Source: Glandiceps talaboti
Lineage: Eukaryota > Hemichordata > Enteropneusta > Spengelidae
Reading direction: 5' to 3'
Length of the DNA: 64,000 nucleotides
NCBI RefSeq assembly: GCF_964340395.1
Contig: NC_135549.1
Coordinates: forward strand, 3,789,501-3,853,500
The translations under genes were made by a program, and so were the position numbers. This document shows, in pieces, positions 50,901 to 63,630 of the stretch (its first letter is position 1; the number at the start of each line of letters is the position of its first letter). The notes below the pieces were generated by a model. The model was not told the origin of the DNA, ran no database searches, and saw nothing but the letters and a program-made list of their open reading frames with translations.

Positions 50901-52500
50901 ACGTTTTACTGCTATGTCGACAATAACATTTCGTAAAACATTTCAACTTGACGAAAATAAGAACTACAAGTGACATTTGTGCTCTTAAAACTCAATCCGG
51001 AGGTGTGACTGTAAGATTGCTGTGTTTCCAGTAGTACTAGTATTGAAGCTTTTATAGCCGTGGACAAGGAATTGGCTTAAACAATTCGCCCGGTTTATCG
51101 ATGTTCAAATTCAATCAATTACAAATCATTGGAGTATTCAACACAGCAAACAAACAAATCGTTGGCTTTATCTCGAAGTACTCTAATATAAATGTTCATG
51201 GGAATTGCTGGCTATACAGTGTGTCTCAAATAGCACTTGAAAGGCGCCTTCCTTATCACTGTACTTTACATAATAGCCTCATATGCAAAATATCTACATT
51301 ACTATACAAAAGTATCTATTTCAATGTTACATAAGGAATATAGTATATACAATTTAATTGCATAATTTCAGAGTAAAATATTACCCCGTTAAAATGACAA
51401 TTATTTATAATAACTTTGAACACATTGCAAAACCACTCTTCATTAGTTTACATGTGGAATAAAGACAATCCATATAAACCTACGAAGAAGCCACTGGATA
51501 AGTAAAACCAATCGGGACTAATGCGTAAAATAATTATACTTAAAAGATTCACGAAAAGACAGAATGGGGTAAAAGCTATTTGTGACGAATTTATTAATGG
51601 GTAATTTGTTGGTTAATTTCATTATATGATCAGCATGAAGGCTATCAAGGGTGTCTACACTTATGTGGATAATGTTTAGTTTCCTCTCAGTAGGTCAAGG
51701 CAATCGCTAAAAATCTTATTAAAACTAATCAAAAACTTGACTTGCGCGTAAAGTCATTCGTTTGCAAAGGATTGCATTGTCATTTAAATAACAGGAACAC
51801 AAGAATTCATTTTGCGTACTCCACACGTATAAAGCCTCTTCCTTATGGTAACTAGAATCATGATGGAAGTCAAACTAAACATACTTCATTTTTCCACAGA
51901 ATCCCAACTGAGTATTTAACTTCGTTGTCGATACGTCAGATCACATGGCTCTAGGCTGAGTTCGTGACATTTCAAATTCTTACATTAGATCCCACATGTG
52001 TATCTATCTGTAGATTTCATTTGGAACGTACAAGATGTATCGTGTTGGATATAATCGCTTCAGCTCGAGTTAATTTCCCGTAACAAGTGTTTCCATTAAA
52101 AGTTAATCATGGAAGGCGATCGAATACCTACAGATGGCCAACGATAAAGAAACTGTAGAGGCACTTTATAATTCTTCATATATCTATAACAATCTGTTTT
52201 AAAAACCATTTTGTATGTAAATGTTGCCGACCTTAAGGAAAATACCAAAGGAAGATTGTAATCGATAATCTCCTTAAGAAGGACAGGTTATGATGTTGGC
52301 GTGATACTCTAGTAACTTGATGGATCCTTTATTAACGTTCTCTGATATATAGAATTTTTGAAATGTGCTCAGTATAGTAGGTGACTTCTACGGCACAGAG
52401 TACTGCTTTGTTCATGATACTAGAATACACGTTTTGCACTGTCATTACCAATTTACTTACTGAAATTAAAGGTAGCATCCCCGCTTAGCATGACACACTG
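47990..52500. other. Gene-free stretch with minor repeats
   Basis: Holds (CATA)n at 48524-48565 and a mixed CACA/CACGTA tract at 48972-49112. A possible minus-strand LINE 3' tail lies at about 49165-49345. No coding exon recognised. Confidence 0.5.
49165..49345 (-). mobile_element. Possible LINE 3' tail remnants
   Basis: On the minus strand, ACTGAATAAACGATTGATAC resembles the tail of L2/CR1-type retrotransposons. A little further on, TTAATAAACAATAACATAAC passes into AACAT repeats, like a second short-repeat tail. There is no coding part. This is similarity by eye only. Confidence 0.25.
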
Positions 52501-53101
52501 TGTATGATATTGCTTAAATTACCTACCACTTGTGAAACTAGAATAAACGCTGAAAGAAAACATCCGCTAGGAAGTAAATCTAAAGAAAAGAATGTAGAAC
52601 ATCCCGCGGGTTCGATATCAGATGGTGCATGGCTAAGTGGTGCGTCAAGCTACTCACAGGTTGACGTCATCCACCAAAACGCCAAAAGTGGAGTGATTGA
52701 TTCAATGTTAGCACTGAATAGAAAATTAGCGAGTGACCAATTTCGGATAAATCAGCTAAAAAATAATGGTTCGGGAAGATCAATGAAAGTTCAGTTTTCC
52801 CACGACGAAATTACTAACATGATTCCATTGGGGGTGTGTAGTTATCCAAATTCACGTTTTACGTCAGAAGCAATGAAATCTAATTGATGTAGTTGTTAAG
52901 AATACCGAGGAAGGAGTGTGCATTTTGCTTGCGTATAAGGAGCTGTCATTTCTACACCCGACCAGTCACCGAAAATCTAATAAGCGCTTCTAATACGTGA
53001 GATTTTCATGATCGATCACTCTATTACGTGATTTCACAAACTTGTCTGATGATCGGTTACTGCAAACTCTCTCTCACTATCATATTCTATTCACTCACCA
53101 G

Positions 53102-53720
53102 ATCTCGGGTCCAGTCCAAGGCATCTTCCCGTCCACCGAAGGCATAATACAGCAGACGACGGACCATGGCCACCTTCAAGTGTCTGCTGTTTTTCTTCTT
53201 TTTAGGTCTGGCTCTGCTGCCTTTTTTTCTGCCTTCGAACTGTCAAGCATATCCTTTAGACATTAGCAAGTTTCTTCAACGCCATAGAAAAACTTTGCAC
53301 CGGTTGGCACAGATCCGACGTAGGGACTCGTGGGACGACTCAGGCTTCGGTAGTTTGGGACAATTTGCAGATCCTCCACCACCAGATCCCTTTCAAGATA
53401 TAAATACAGACACTCAATTTTCATCTCATCACCAAAGTAAAGAACAACACGATGGTTTTGGTGAATATGACTTCTCACAAGATGCATGGTTAGACGAACC
53501 TTTCGATAGAGATGACGATGGATTTGGGGATTCTTTTGGACTTCCGTCAAAAAGTGACCCATTTGCATCTGAATGGACGCACACGGTTGAACACCATGGT
53601 AACCATGGACAACATAATAAGTTTGATGGTTTCATTAATAAGGGCTTTAATGATGTCGTTCCTGGTAAAAGCAAGGCTGATGCCAACGCTCCAGAATATG
53701 CTAAATTCAAAATATACAAG
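53102..53720 (+). CDS. First coding exon of a secreted acidic protein with GFG/[DE]PF modules; product unknown
   Basis: I do not recognise this protein. The coding part of the exon is 53166-53720 (185 codons, phase 0). It is preceded by a good acceptor (pyrimidine tract then CACCAG, ending 53101), so a 5' UTR exon lies upstream. It is followed by a donor, AAG|GTGAGC, at 53721. The start ACCATGGCC is a near-ideal Kozak context. Residues 1-28 form a signal peptide: Lys5, a Phe/Leu core, and likely cleavage after NCQA. Residues 29-53 are basic and end in RRR, a possible propeptide cleavage point. The mature part is acidic and rich in Asp, Phe, Gly and His. Three spaced modules have GFG at 60-62, 97-99 and 119-121, each followed 10-12 residues later by DPF, EPF or DPF (74-76, 111-113, 131-133). 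No cysteine follows the signal peptide in this exon. If the donor is ignored, the frame stops at 53748-53750. Downstream exons were not found. Confidence 0.65.
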
Positions 53721-55420
53721 GTGAGCTATCCTGTTCATTTTTATGAGTAAGTAAAAAAAAGCAATAACAACAAATATGCTGTAAAGTGATCTTTGAACCA
53801 TATAAACAGAAAGTGTAAGCTCATGTTCACTTTACATTTTACTTCAATTACTTTTACAAATCTACTAACGACGTTTATAGCAGCAGATCCCCTCTTGGTA
53901 AAAAAATAGAATCTGATGGTAACACATTTGTTTGCTAGTACTATTCGTATATATACAAACAACGTTGACTATGTTTTCTGTTTACGCTGATTCCCATATT
54001 GAAAATAAACATTTCCATTTCCGCATCCTCATGTGACATAATTTATTAGTGTGTTCATTTCATGTCCAGTTGTTAGTGACCACGTCATCGTTATCGTTTC
54101 ATAATGTAACTGAGTCTGAAATGATCAAACTACTGACTGTGACAGATCTCTATTAGGATATATCCGTACACTTACAACAGGTTCCAAAACATACGTACAC
54201 CCTTCAGTAGTGATCAGACTAACCATGTGTATACGTTGTTCATGATATCCATGTAGGGGCTTGTTTACTGTATACCTGGGTCATTTTTCATTCCTCCAGT
54301 GTTTTTGTATTTGTCACATGGTGGATTTTATGTACACAGATAAAAAATTTCAAGCATGTGTGTTATTTGGAGTTGTAAACACAGTTTTTTACTCCTTACA
54401 AACCGTACTGCATGTTTCTATATATACCTATACCATAGCACTCCATACAAAGGAAATTCGAAGGTATTAGAGAATGGTTCAAAAAGGCATTGAATAATTC
54501 GAGCGGTTACCTCTTCAATTACTTGATATGTTCGTGATTCTGTGAAGGAGCAAATATTTATAGAATAGAACAGAACAGAACAGAACAGAACAGAACAGAA
54601 CAGAATAGAATAGAATAGAATAGAATAGAATAGAATAGAATAGAATAGAATAGAATAGAATAGAATAGAATAAAATAAAATAGAATAGAATAGAATAGAA
54701 TATTGTCCACTGTAACCCGGAAAATCGTTCCTATTATGTTGTTGATACTTCAGTATAATCGAGGGATTGAGGCCTGGCGTGTGATTGATGTACCATCCTA
54801 AGTTTTATCTTTGGAGAACTAGATCAACGTAGCACGAGAGAAAATGTTGATAGGAGATCTTTGATTTGATAAACGATAAGAGTAATAACAGCTTTTGATG
54901 AATTACAAAATAATTTTTTGAAAAGCGAAGAATATGTCAAATTAATGGCCAAGATTATCTCGTCGCCATTATAAGAGATATTATTTAAGAGATTAGTGAC
55001 TATTATGGGGGTGGGTCACAGAGGGAAAAAAATATCAAAGTCATACACGTATCATTTAGAGCCCTTTTAGATGCTAATAGAATGATACCAATACACAACA
55101 CATGTGAAAGCACATTACAATGGTAAATACTGATAGGCCAACTACAGAGCCAGCTTAAAGATGACAAATCATGAGAATCAACGAACAGACAAAAACTGAA
55201 GTAAATGTTGCTTATGTTTCGTTATTTATCGTCTGAGATCCATATCTGTTGTTATGATACATAAGCCAACATTGATACCAAATGCTTTTGTTTTGCTATT
55301 TGCTGTGTGAGTGGGTAGAAACCTCGTTTTAAAACTTTTAGTATAACTTAACTTCAGTATCTATGTCGTTTCTATCTCATAAATCATCATTGCTAAATCA
55401 TAACATTCTTGTTGAAGCAA
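53721..55420. other. Gene-free stretch with (AGAAY)n array
   Basis: Probably intron of the secreted-protein gene. It holds a pentanucleotide array at 54561-54702, where AGAAC units change into AGAAT units. Nothing else recognised. Confidence 0.5.
54561..54702. repeat. Pentanucleotide array (AGAAC)n-(AGAAT)n
   Basis: About 8 AGAAC units are followed by about 18 AGAAT units with two AAAAT interruptions. Confidence 0.95.
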
Positions 55421-55426
55421 TCCTTC

Positions 55427-55905
55427 CATCTACCTACCTACCTACCTACCTACCAATGTCTGTCTGTCTGTCTGTCTGTATGTATGTATGTATGTATGTA
55501 TGTATGTATGTATGTATGTATGTATGTATGTATGTATGCATGTATGCATGTATGTATGTACGTATGTATGTATGTATGTACGTATGTATGTATGTACGTA
55601 CGTACGTATGTATGTATGTATGTATGTATGTATGTATGTATGTATGTATGTATGTATGTATGTATGTATGTCTATATGTAAGTATGTATGTATGTATGTA
55701 TGTATGTATGTATGTATGTATGTATGTATGTATGTATGTATGTATGGATGGATGGATGGATGGATGGATGGATGGATGGATGGATTTATGGATTTATATG
55801 TGTGTATTTGTGTATGTGTGTTTGCGTGTGTGTGTGTGCGCCCATTTTAGCATCCACCTACCCACCCACCCACCCATCCATCCATCCATCCATCCATCCA
55901 TCCAG
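55427..55905. repeat. Compound tetranucleotide array (CTAC, TCTG, TATG, GATG, CACC, CCAT)
   Basis: CTAC, then TCTG, then a long TATG block interrupted by TACG, then GATG to 55788. Then come TG-rich sequence and CACC/CCAT to 55905. The 274-residue plus frame over it is low-complexity and not a gene. Confidence 0.95.
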
Positions 55906-55968
55906 TCAACCGTGACCATAAATCAATCCAGCCGTACGTCAAACAGTCCATCCAATCATCAATCATAT

Positions 55969-55997
55969 CCCCCACCCCCACCCCCACTCACACCCCC
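55969..55997 (-). other. Candidate G-quadruplex (minus) / i-motif (plus)
   Basis: Four C runs of about five bases occur on the plus strand, the first three separated by single A and the last by ACTCACA. Confidence 0.55.
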
Positions 55998-57299
55998 ATC
56001 ACAGCTGTTCCTGGCTCTACCACCAACCAATCCATCCATCCATCCATCAATCAATCAATCAAATAAACCACGGATACACACCTACCCATCCATCTATCGA
56101 CCCACCCACACACACACCGTACCAATTCCCGTCCCCAACCTGTCATCTTTCCATGCTTCAACCCCCACCATCTGTTGGTGCATGTAATGGTATCACCATT
56201 TCTAAAATGACTTGGTGGTCGTTATATCACAAGTAGTCAACGTAGACTATTACAGTCGCTATAATAGAACACATTCATATCATTTCTTCGTAAGTTGTTG
56301 CGTTTCCTGTGCATCTCAATCGTTCGTCTCATACGAAATGTAAGAAATACCTCATTTTACACTATTGGAGTGACTTGCCCATTGCTCTTTTACATTTCAT
56401 GGTTCACTTACACTGTATTTTATATGCATGTATCTTAGGCATGCTAATCAGTTCAGTTACAATATCATACGGTAAGAAAAAATGTTTTTGTAAAACAGTC
56501 GTCTGGATAAAATAATCCAATAAATCGTCAAGTGTATACTGTGTGTCTGATTATAGGATGGAATGCAATTATCCTGACAGTTTCTTGTTGCTCTACGTAT
56601 TATACATATAAAAAGAATGGTACGTTCTAAACTAAGACATGACATGCACACATAGCACTAGCAATAATGACTCCCAACAACTATCACGAGGCTGTCGACA
56701 TCTTCTTAAAGACTCAGTAACATACACATATTGATTCCCTGATTCGCAAACAGAATTGTACTTAAAGTTATCAGCATTCTATTACTTATATCAGTTCCCT
56801 CGCGTGCATTGACATCATGAATCTTTCTACCATTGGAAAGTACCGGATTGTCCTCGATGACGTCTTTGAATGCGGCAGCGCCGTTACGAGATAAGATAAG
56901 TAGCTCTCAGCAGATCTATACATATTGGCGTAAGGTACTCATCGTTTCTCCGCTATCTCAGTGTCTAGCTAATATCTACACTTGTCGTTAATACCAAACA
57001 GAAATACATCGCTACTGATTACAAAACTGAGTACCCATACCTATTGTTACAGGATATTTCATTTGCCATTTCAACAGTCCACTATGTTAAGTTGATTTGC
57101 TGTCTAGTATACGGTGTACAAGTGGTGCTCTCAAACATCGTAGGATGATAAAGTAGACATAAACAGTGTCCATCGTAAAGATGCCTCATAGGCAACAAGC
57201 ACTACACGAAATCTGTATGGCATTTGTTATGCAAATTAGTTACAAGCTGTAGAAAGGGTGTTTTTTGACAGTCTCTCAACTGGTCTTTTGAAAAGATTC

Positions 57300-57480
57300 C
57301 ATGTATCATGTATTCGGACAGGACGTCCCCAATATCTTTGCAGCAGATTGCGAGAGTTAATATCACAAAGAGATTTTCTGAACAAGCGTAAACAGAATAG
57401 ATTTTTAATGCGATCCAACGACTTCCCCAAATCTATTATGTTCAAGTTCAACAATACTGTCAATAAAGTCTCACCAGTTG
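57300..57480 (+). pseudogene. Possible LINE pre-reverse-transcriptase fragment
   Basis: A plus frame reads GRPQYLCSRLRELISQRDFL and later FKFNNTVNKV. The spacing of an LRELI-x-x-RD-x-L helix followed about 30 residues later by an F-x-N-x-VNK segment resembles the linker before the reverse transcriptase in some non-LTR retrotransposons. No reverse transcriptase motif follows, so this could be chance. Confidence 0.2.
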
Positions 57481-57832
57481 TTTTATTTTATCTCATCTGA
57501 TGATGGAAAAAATCTCATCCTTATTCTCTTTAGATAAAATATAATGTACTACCAAGTTGGACATAAACCATTGTCGTAGACCACAGTCTCTTGTATGGCA
57601 TCGGTCAAGTAGGAAAATAGTCTCGGTTACCCAGACTCTCGCCGCTGGGGCTCTGCCTACGAGACCACGAGATTCCAACGGAAGTCACACAGTACATGTC
57701 TGCCAAGCATAAAAAATGGGCTTACGAGGCCTGTTTGTTGTAATTAATATATATCAGTCACTTGAGAAGTGATAAACTGTAGCGAAGGTACCCAAATTGT
57801 TCAACCACAGGGCACCCAGGAACCGTGTGACA

Positions 57833-57905
57833 AAACAAAACAAAACAAATCAAAACAAAACAAAACAAAACAAACAAATTAATAAATAAACTATCAAATA
57901 AATGA
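57833..57905. repeat. (AAAAC)n and AAAT-rich simple repeat
   Basis: About ten AAAAC-type units pass into AAATAAAT sequence. Confidence 0.85.
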
Positions 57906-59800
57906 CAAATGAACAAGCAAACGAACGATAAGTATAGGGACAAATAAAATAATTAAATAAACCAGCAAATAAACAGATGCTCGTGGGGGTATACCTAGAT
58001 ACGTTTTTTGTACCCATCACTATAAAGAAAAACACAAGGGTTCGCTCTAGGTCTTTCTATGTCCCTCTTTTCATGCCTCAAAAAACACCCAAATCAATCT
58101 TAAACGACAATAAACACTCAGTATACGTAATTTACAGGACTCTGGCCTCTCGATTCAGCTAAAAATTTTACCTTTCATCGCACATAGACTACAAATTTCG
58201 GTGATTTACAAATCAATTTCCACCATCTCCATCGCAGTATTCATATATGTTAATTATCGGCAACATCCCGGTATTTGAATTCAGTTTAAATACCGCTCTA
58301 TTGCTGCTTTACGTTAGAAGTGTCGAAACATGACTAGGGCTGTGCATTGTAAGCTACACATATTACGTTCGCCAAAGTTATGAATTATTATTGGACTATG
58401 TTTCAGTAAGTATTATACCAGTCTAGAATGTAAGACTTCTGCCAATGACTACTAATGTTTAAGCATTTTTGAGTAAAATAGTAAAGCATAAATAACTTTT
58501 TATTATAAACCAAAAATATGATTTGAAGAAATCCACACCAGACCATGTCCCTTTAACATCTGGAATCGATATACACGACTTCATGAAGTAGGAGAAATAC
58601 TCAGATTTTGTTTTATCTCACGCTTGTCATTTTCATAGTCTTTTTTTAAACACACAAAAATCTCTGATGGGTTCCATCTTGATAGTGTCGTGATCCGATC
58701 ATTGGCTACATACATATGTCAAGTCACGACCCATTAGGCTGGATCTACAAAGGCAACTTGGATAGAATAAATAGCCATTATGCATGACTCCCTATGTTAA
58801 TATTTGGATTACTTTGTAGAAGGAGAGAAACGTTAGACAGAAAACTTTATATAAGCAATCGCCGCACTGAAGTTTAGGTCTGTCGAAATCACCAGCGTTC
58901 ATTAATTCTGTAAGAACACCACTTTTCTTGTAGTTTTTGTCTGTTTAACGAAATTCACTCTCAAGTATTATCGTACTGCAGACACGCTCGTAAAGTCGCG
59001 GCGCGTGGGCGATACCTACATGGAGTGGTTTTATTGTGTGTAGTACAGTTCGAACAATTTGGAGAACGACTATATAATTGCCACCTCGCTATTGATATAA
59101 TTGTAAAACGGAAGTCTTCTTAATTGCGAAAACCCGTCGACAAGACATCTCTCTTTGAAAATAAATAGGCTAAAATGATCCTCATATGTACATATTTTGT
59201 TATATGGGCAAAGGGCATGTCTGTTATTAATAATCAACTGTATAATTTCAAACCTCTCAAAACATAACTATCCCCGCTACTACGCGGTAGGGTGACCGCT
59301 GACATTTCGCTGTAACTATTCAGGAATATGAATCTAAACTAACGAACGGCAAATTAGTAAAATTACAGCATGACAGTAAGAATTTCATGAGAAAATGTTC
59401 AAACAACCACTAGAGATGTTTTCTACTTATTGATAGTCTAAAAGAAATGCCTCAAGCCTCTAGCAGTAAAGAACGAACTTAGCCAGGCACGTTTAATTAG
59501 AATCGAGCCTGAGCCAACTTTCTAAGACATCTCTGCCGATTTAATGGTGACAGCGCCGATGGAAAATGTGTGTAACATCGCAACAGATCTGCACATGCGT
59601 ATTGAAAAGAGAAGGACGGAATTGTGACACGGTTTTAACCTCATCTTAAGAGCTATCGTATTTTATTGGTTTAATGAATATTAGAGTGGATATGTCATCA
59701 TTGCAATTCTCTTCACTCATCTCACTGCTATAGTACAGTTGTACGTACAGCCTTTGTTACCAGTATTCAAGGATTGTTGGCCAGGTGTAAATCGTAGCAG
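57906..59800. other. Gene-free stretch
   Basis: AT-rich unique sequence; no gene, RNA or element recognised. Confidence 0.5.
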
Positions 59801-59806
59801 GAAAAA

Positions 59807-59825
59807 GTATATATATATATCGCGC

Positions 59826-59896
<71 letters not shown>

Positions 59897-60079
59897 TTTG
59901 TGAGTGAGTGAGTGAGTGAGTGAGTGAGTGAGTGAGTGAGTGAGTGAGTGAGAGAGAGTGTGTGTGTGTGTGTGTGCGTGCGTGCGTGTGTTTATGTGTG
60001 TATGTGGGTGCGAGTGTGTGCTTGTGTGTAATAATATACTACACGCGCGCACACGCACGCACGCACGCACGCGCGCACA

Positions 60080-60126
<47 letters not shown>
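59807..60126. repeat. Alternating purine-pyrimidine array with inverted halves
   Basis: (TA)n, then (CG)n of about 20 bp at 59820-59840, (TG)n to 59892 and (GAGT)n to 59952. Then TG/GCGT follows to about 60010, and the complementary CACG/CA tract at 60041-60125. The right half is the inverse complement of the TG/GCGT part. Confidence 0.95.
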
Positions 60127-60127
<1 letters not shown>

Positions 60128-60189
60128 AATGAGAACTGGGTGGTCTCAACAAAACTTCAAAGTTCTGACTAGCTTATATATATAAACAT

Positions 60190-63100
60190 ATTATAAATAA
60201 CTAACGTCTAAAAGTATGTCAATATGAATGTTTTTTGTGCTCAAAGCGACATCAAAAATTTCACAAATTTCAGTATGAAGTTCACCGGTAAATCAAGTGT
60301 CCTTAGTTGCTACCATGCTTTAAATACAATTTTTCTATTAAAAAAATACAGTGAGGCTCAAGCTGACAGTGTAAGAACTATATTTTCACACAAAAAGTGT
60401 TACGTCATAATTCTTTATAACCTCAAATCTTATCCTAAAATAAGAATTGAATTCACGTCATTGTCTCCGGTTATTTTGAATGAAATTACCCACACACCAT
60501 AAACATTATATATCTCTATATGCAAAGCATTGAATTGTCCAAAGCCTGGGGATACAGTCGTAGTACAGCGGTGAGGATTAAAAAACAAATTTGGTTTTAT
60601 TTTAGGCAAACACAATGAATTCCATAAACTGGTATTTACGACTTTAAATATTGCGTATGGAACTTCCTGTCGGTTTGAATACTACTGACGCCGACTTGCT
60701 ATTCTCATATCATTGAAACTTACCATTCTTTCTGCTTTATTGAAAACGCAATGTAGCACAAATAACACGATCTTCTACGTACTCAAGATAACGGTAAAAA
60801 ATCATCTTTTCATACACTCAAAATAATTAGGTTGATAATAAAATCATTTTGTAAAAATATCTCAAGGTTAAATTCATTGATACAAAAATTTATATCTTTG
60901 CCCTCTACGACAGGATTGAAAGCATAAACTTTAACATTCGATATGACGAGAGACAAAGAAATATGAATCAGGATACTTTACAATGAAAACCGTGTCCACC
61001 TGAAACAGTGTGTCCTCTGGCGCTTAAAACATCTTACTAACTTGTAACAATGTAACATTTCATCGTCTGGCTCGACAAGAAATTGTTATATTTTATTAAC
61101 ATCATAATGCCATTATCTTAGCAGATTGTTACAATGTAACTGATTTGGCGTCAACCTGTTTCGATAATGATATTGGATACACAGCAATGTTAGTAAGCTT
61201 TTGTAAAACAATCAAATGCAGCAATTTTAGTACAACACTGTCGAGCTCAGTAGACGGCACACTGTTTCAGGTGACATGGTATTCATTGTATCATTCTAGT
61301 GAAAACAAGTAGAAAGAACACCCATTTTTTAAGATAAAGATTTTGTTCATGTTCAACATACTAGATAATTGAATGATTTTCTTCAGATGATAATCAATGA
61401 CTAGTAGAAAATGAATATTCAGAAATCCATTGAAATAGTGCAGGTGTAACCAACTTCCGTTTAATACATACATGTTTCAAACCTTGACTAATATCTGTCT
61501 GAGTCAGGCAGGCAATCAATTACTTAAGATAACAATCTTTGCAAACAATAAAAACGAATGTTGTATGAGATTAACGACCATTCGATATTGATAACGTTCT
61601 AGGTGATGTACAGCTGAATTGCAAACACACATGATAAAGTTAAAGGCATCCAGTTGTACGCTAAGGAATCTGTATATGACACTGAAATCCAATTCTAGCA
61701 TAGTGAGATATACAAAGTAATCATCGAGAAAACCACCGATAATCTTCCCATTACACGATGCGTGAAAGTTTAACGACTCGCAAATTTCCTTGCACGGGTG
61801 CAGCTTTTGAGATCCAAGTAGTTAGGATCATATTTGCCAGCAAACGGTATCACTTTATCAACTGTAGCACGTAATGCTTTGGGGCGTATCGGCAGAAATT
61901 CGAATCTTTTTGTTGCAATGTAATCGCTTCGTTCTACGACTGAGAAAAGTATTTTTTGGGCGAGAATACCTGTAATTTTTCCCTGGGGAGCTGAAATCAT
62001 ATTTGTTGTATCAATTGCAATGTATAGAACGAGGGTAATGTTCAAACATTTCTCAAGGTTCAATAAGGGAATTCTCTCATGTAAATTTATTACCGCCGTC
62101 CAAATGACGGTCTATGCTCCAAATTGTCCCATCATTAGCAAATGACACTGTGTTACTTCCGTGCTCAAACAATTAATCACGTCGCACAAGGAAACGTGTC
62201 TTGTCAGTATGACAAGAGAAAACAGAGCCATAGGAAGAACCACCTTCTCATTTTTCTCGGAAAACTAATTTAGCGGTTTCACGTCATAGCCGCTGCGTTG
62301 ACGTCATTCCTCTATTTTCTGTAATAATTTAGAAATCGAATTTTCGCTAATGATACGTTGCTGTAGTAGGAGTGATCTCTCTTCAACTGAAATTTCATCA
62401 TACTTGGGGATCGACTGTTTGAGATTGTTGGCATTACTGTCAATTATCGCTAAATCGCACAAAATTGACCAATGTCCCCACAAAATGATGTTAAGCAAGA
62501 CGATAAACAGAAATGTTTAAACCGGCATCAAATTAAAACAGAATGCGATGCTCCAAAGATTCTGTTGGTTTTTGCCAAATTTCATCAAACTATCAATTTT
62601 ATCCTCTGTAAAGTGTCTCCGAGATGTTAAGGTTTTGTTTAAGACATACAGACAGTATCACACGAGACGGTGATAAAGATTTCACTCAAACATCATACTG
62701 CAGCTGTCTTTAGGCTGGCCTGAGATCACACAATTTTCTTTTCTATTTTGCATCCTTCTTTGAAAATATCTGACGGTTGAAGATTTTATTTTTATATTGT
62801 GAATAACTGGTGACGATTCCCAGATAAAACCATTGTAACATTTGAACACTTGCACATTTTACATCTATTTAAATTTGTTTTAAGTAAAAGCTATATGACT
62901 GTGTATATTTGCAAGGTAATGAGACATATGTATTCAGTTTTACCCTTTAATATTTGCTCTTAGTCTGCACAAATTGACAAAGTTAACAAGCAAACAGAAT
63001 TTCTTTACGGTACCATTCTAAACTATTAGTCTTATATATGTTAAATACGACTGAAGCTCAATGGTCTCAGTCTGAAAGAATAGGCGTACGCTGAGTTCAT

Positions 63101-63540
63101 ATTTCTTAATCAGCGTTGAGTTGCACTATGATTCTGAATACAAGTTCATTTATATATCTAAACTAATCTAAACTGACACGCACTGGATCTACAGGTTAAC
63201 CTGTTTCATAAGCAATGCAAGTAACTCGAAAATATGCAACCCCTCCGCTCTTGATACGACGAACGTGATAGGAAAACATCATAATCTAGAAAAATCTATA
63301 ACAAACTGCATATACTGAGTGATGGTGTATGTTGTAAACTTGCATGTATCCATACCTAATTCATTTACATCCCGACAATAACTTGACCAAAAGTAGCTAC
63401 ATGCAAGAGTATAGGATTTCGTTTTGAGACTGACTCCCTTCCAACCTCCAATCGCTTCCGATGTTTTCTCTGGCGGTCCGAGTATAACAAGACCGTTCTC
63501 GGTGATTCAAACATAGCATAAGCTAACTATAAACTGAGTG
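60190..63540. other. Gene-free stretch
   Basis: AT-rich unique sequence. A 97-codon minus frame (61770-62063) and a 64-codon one (62304-62498) lack domains or clear starts. No element recognised. Confidence 0.5.
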
Positions 63541-63543
63541 ACA

Positions 63544-63548
<5 letters not shown>

Positions 63549-63630
<82 letters not shown>
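63549..63630. repeat. (CAG)n-(CAA)n trinucleotide array
   Basis: About 13 CAG units pass into about 14 CAA units in one phase. Frames over it are poly-Gln, poly-Cys or poly-Leu shadows with no gene context. Confidence 0.95.

Noticed and set aside
52504-52887. 127-codon plus-strand frame upstream of the secreted-protein exon
   Set aside because: No signal peptide, domain or splice sites seen; it could be an unspliced upstream region. Transcript data would decide.
55363-56187. 274-codon plus-strand frame
   Set aside because: Tetranucleotide arrays read through as Met-Tyr-Val-Cys and Met-Asp-Gly-Trp repeats; not a gene.
61770-62063. 97-codon minus-strand frame with an acceptor-like TTACAG inside
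   Set aside because: Could be a terminal exon, but no partner exon or known motif was found.
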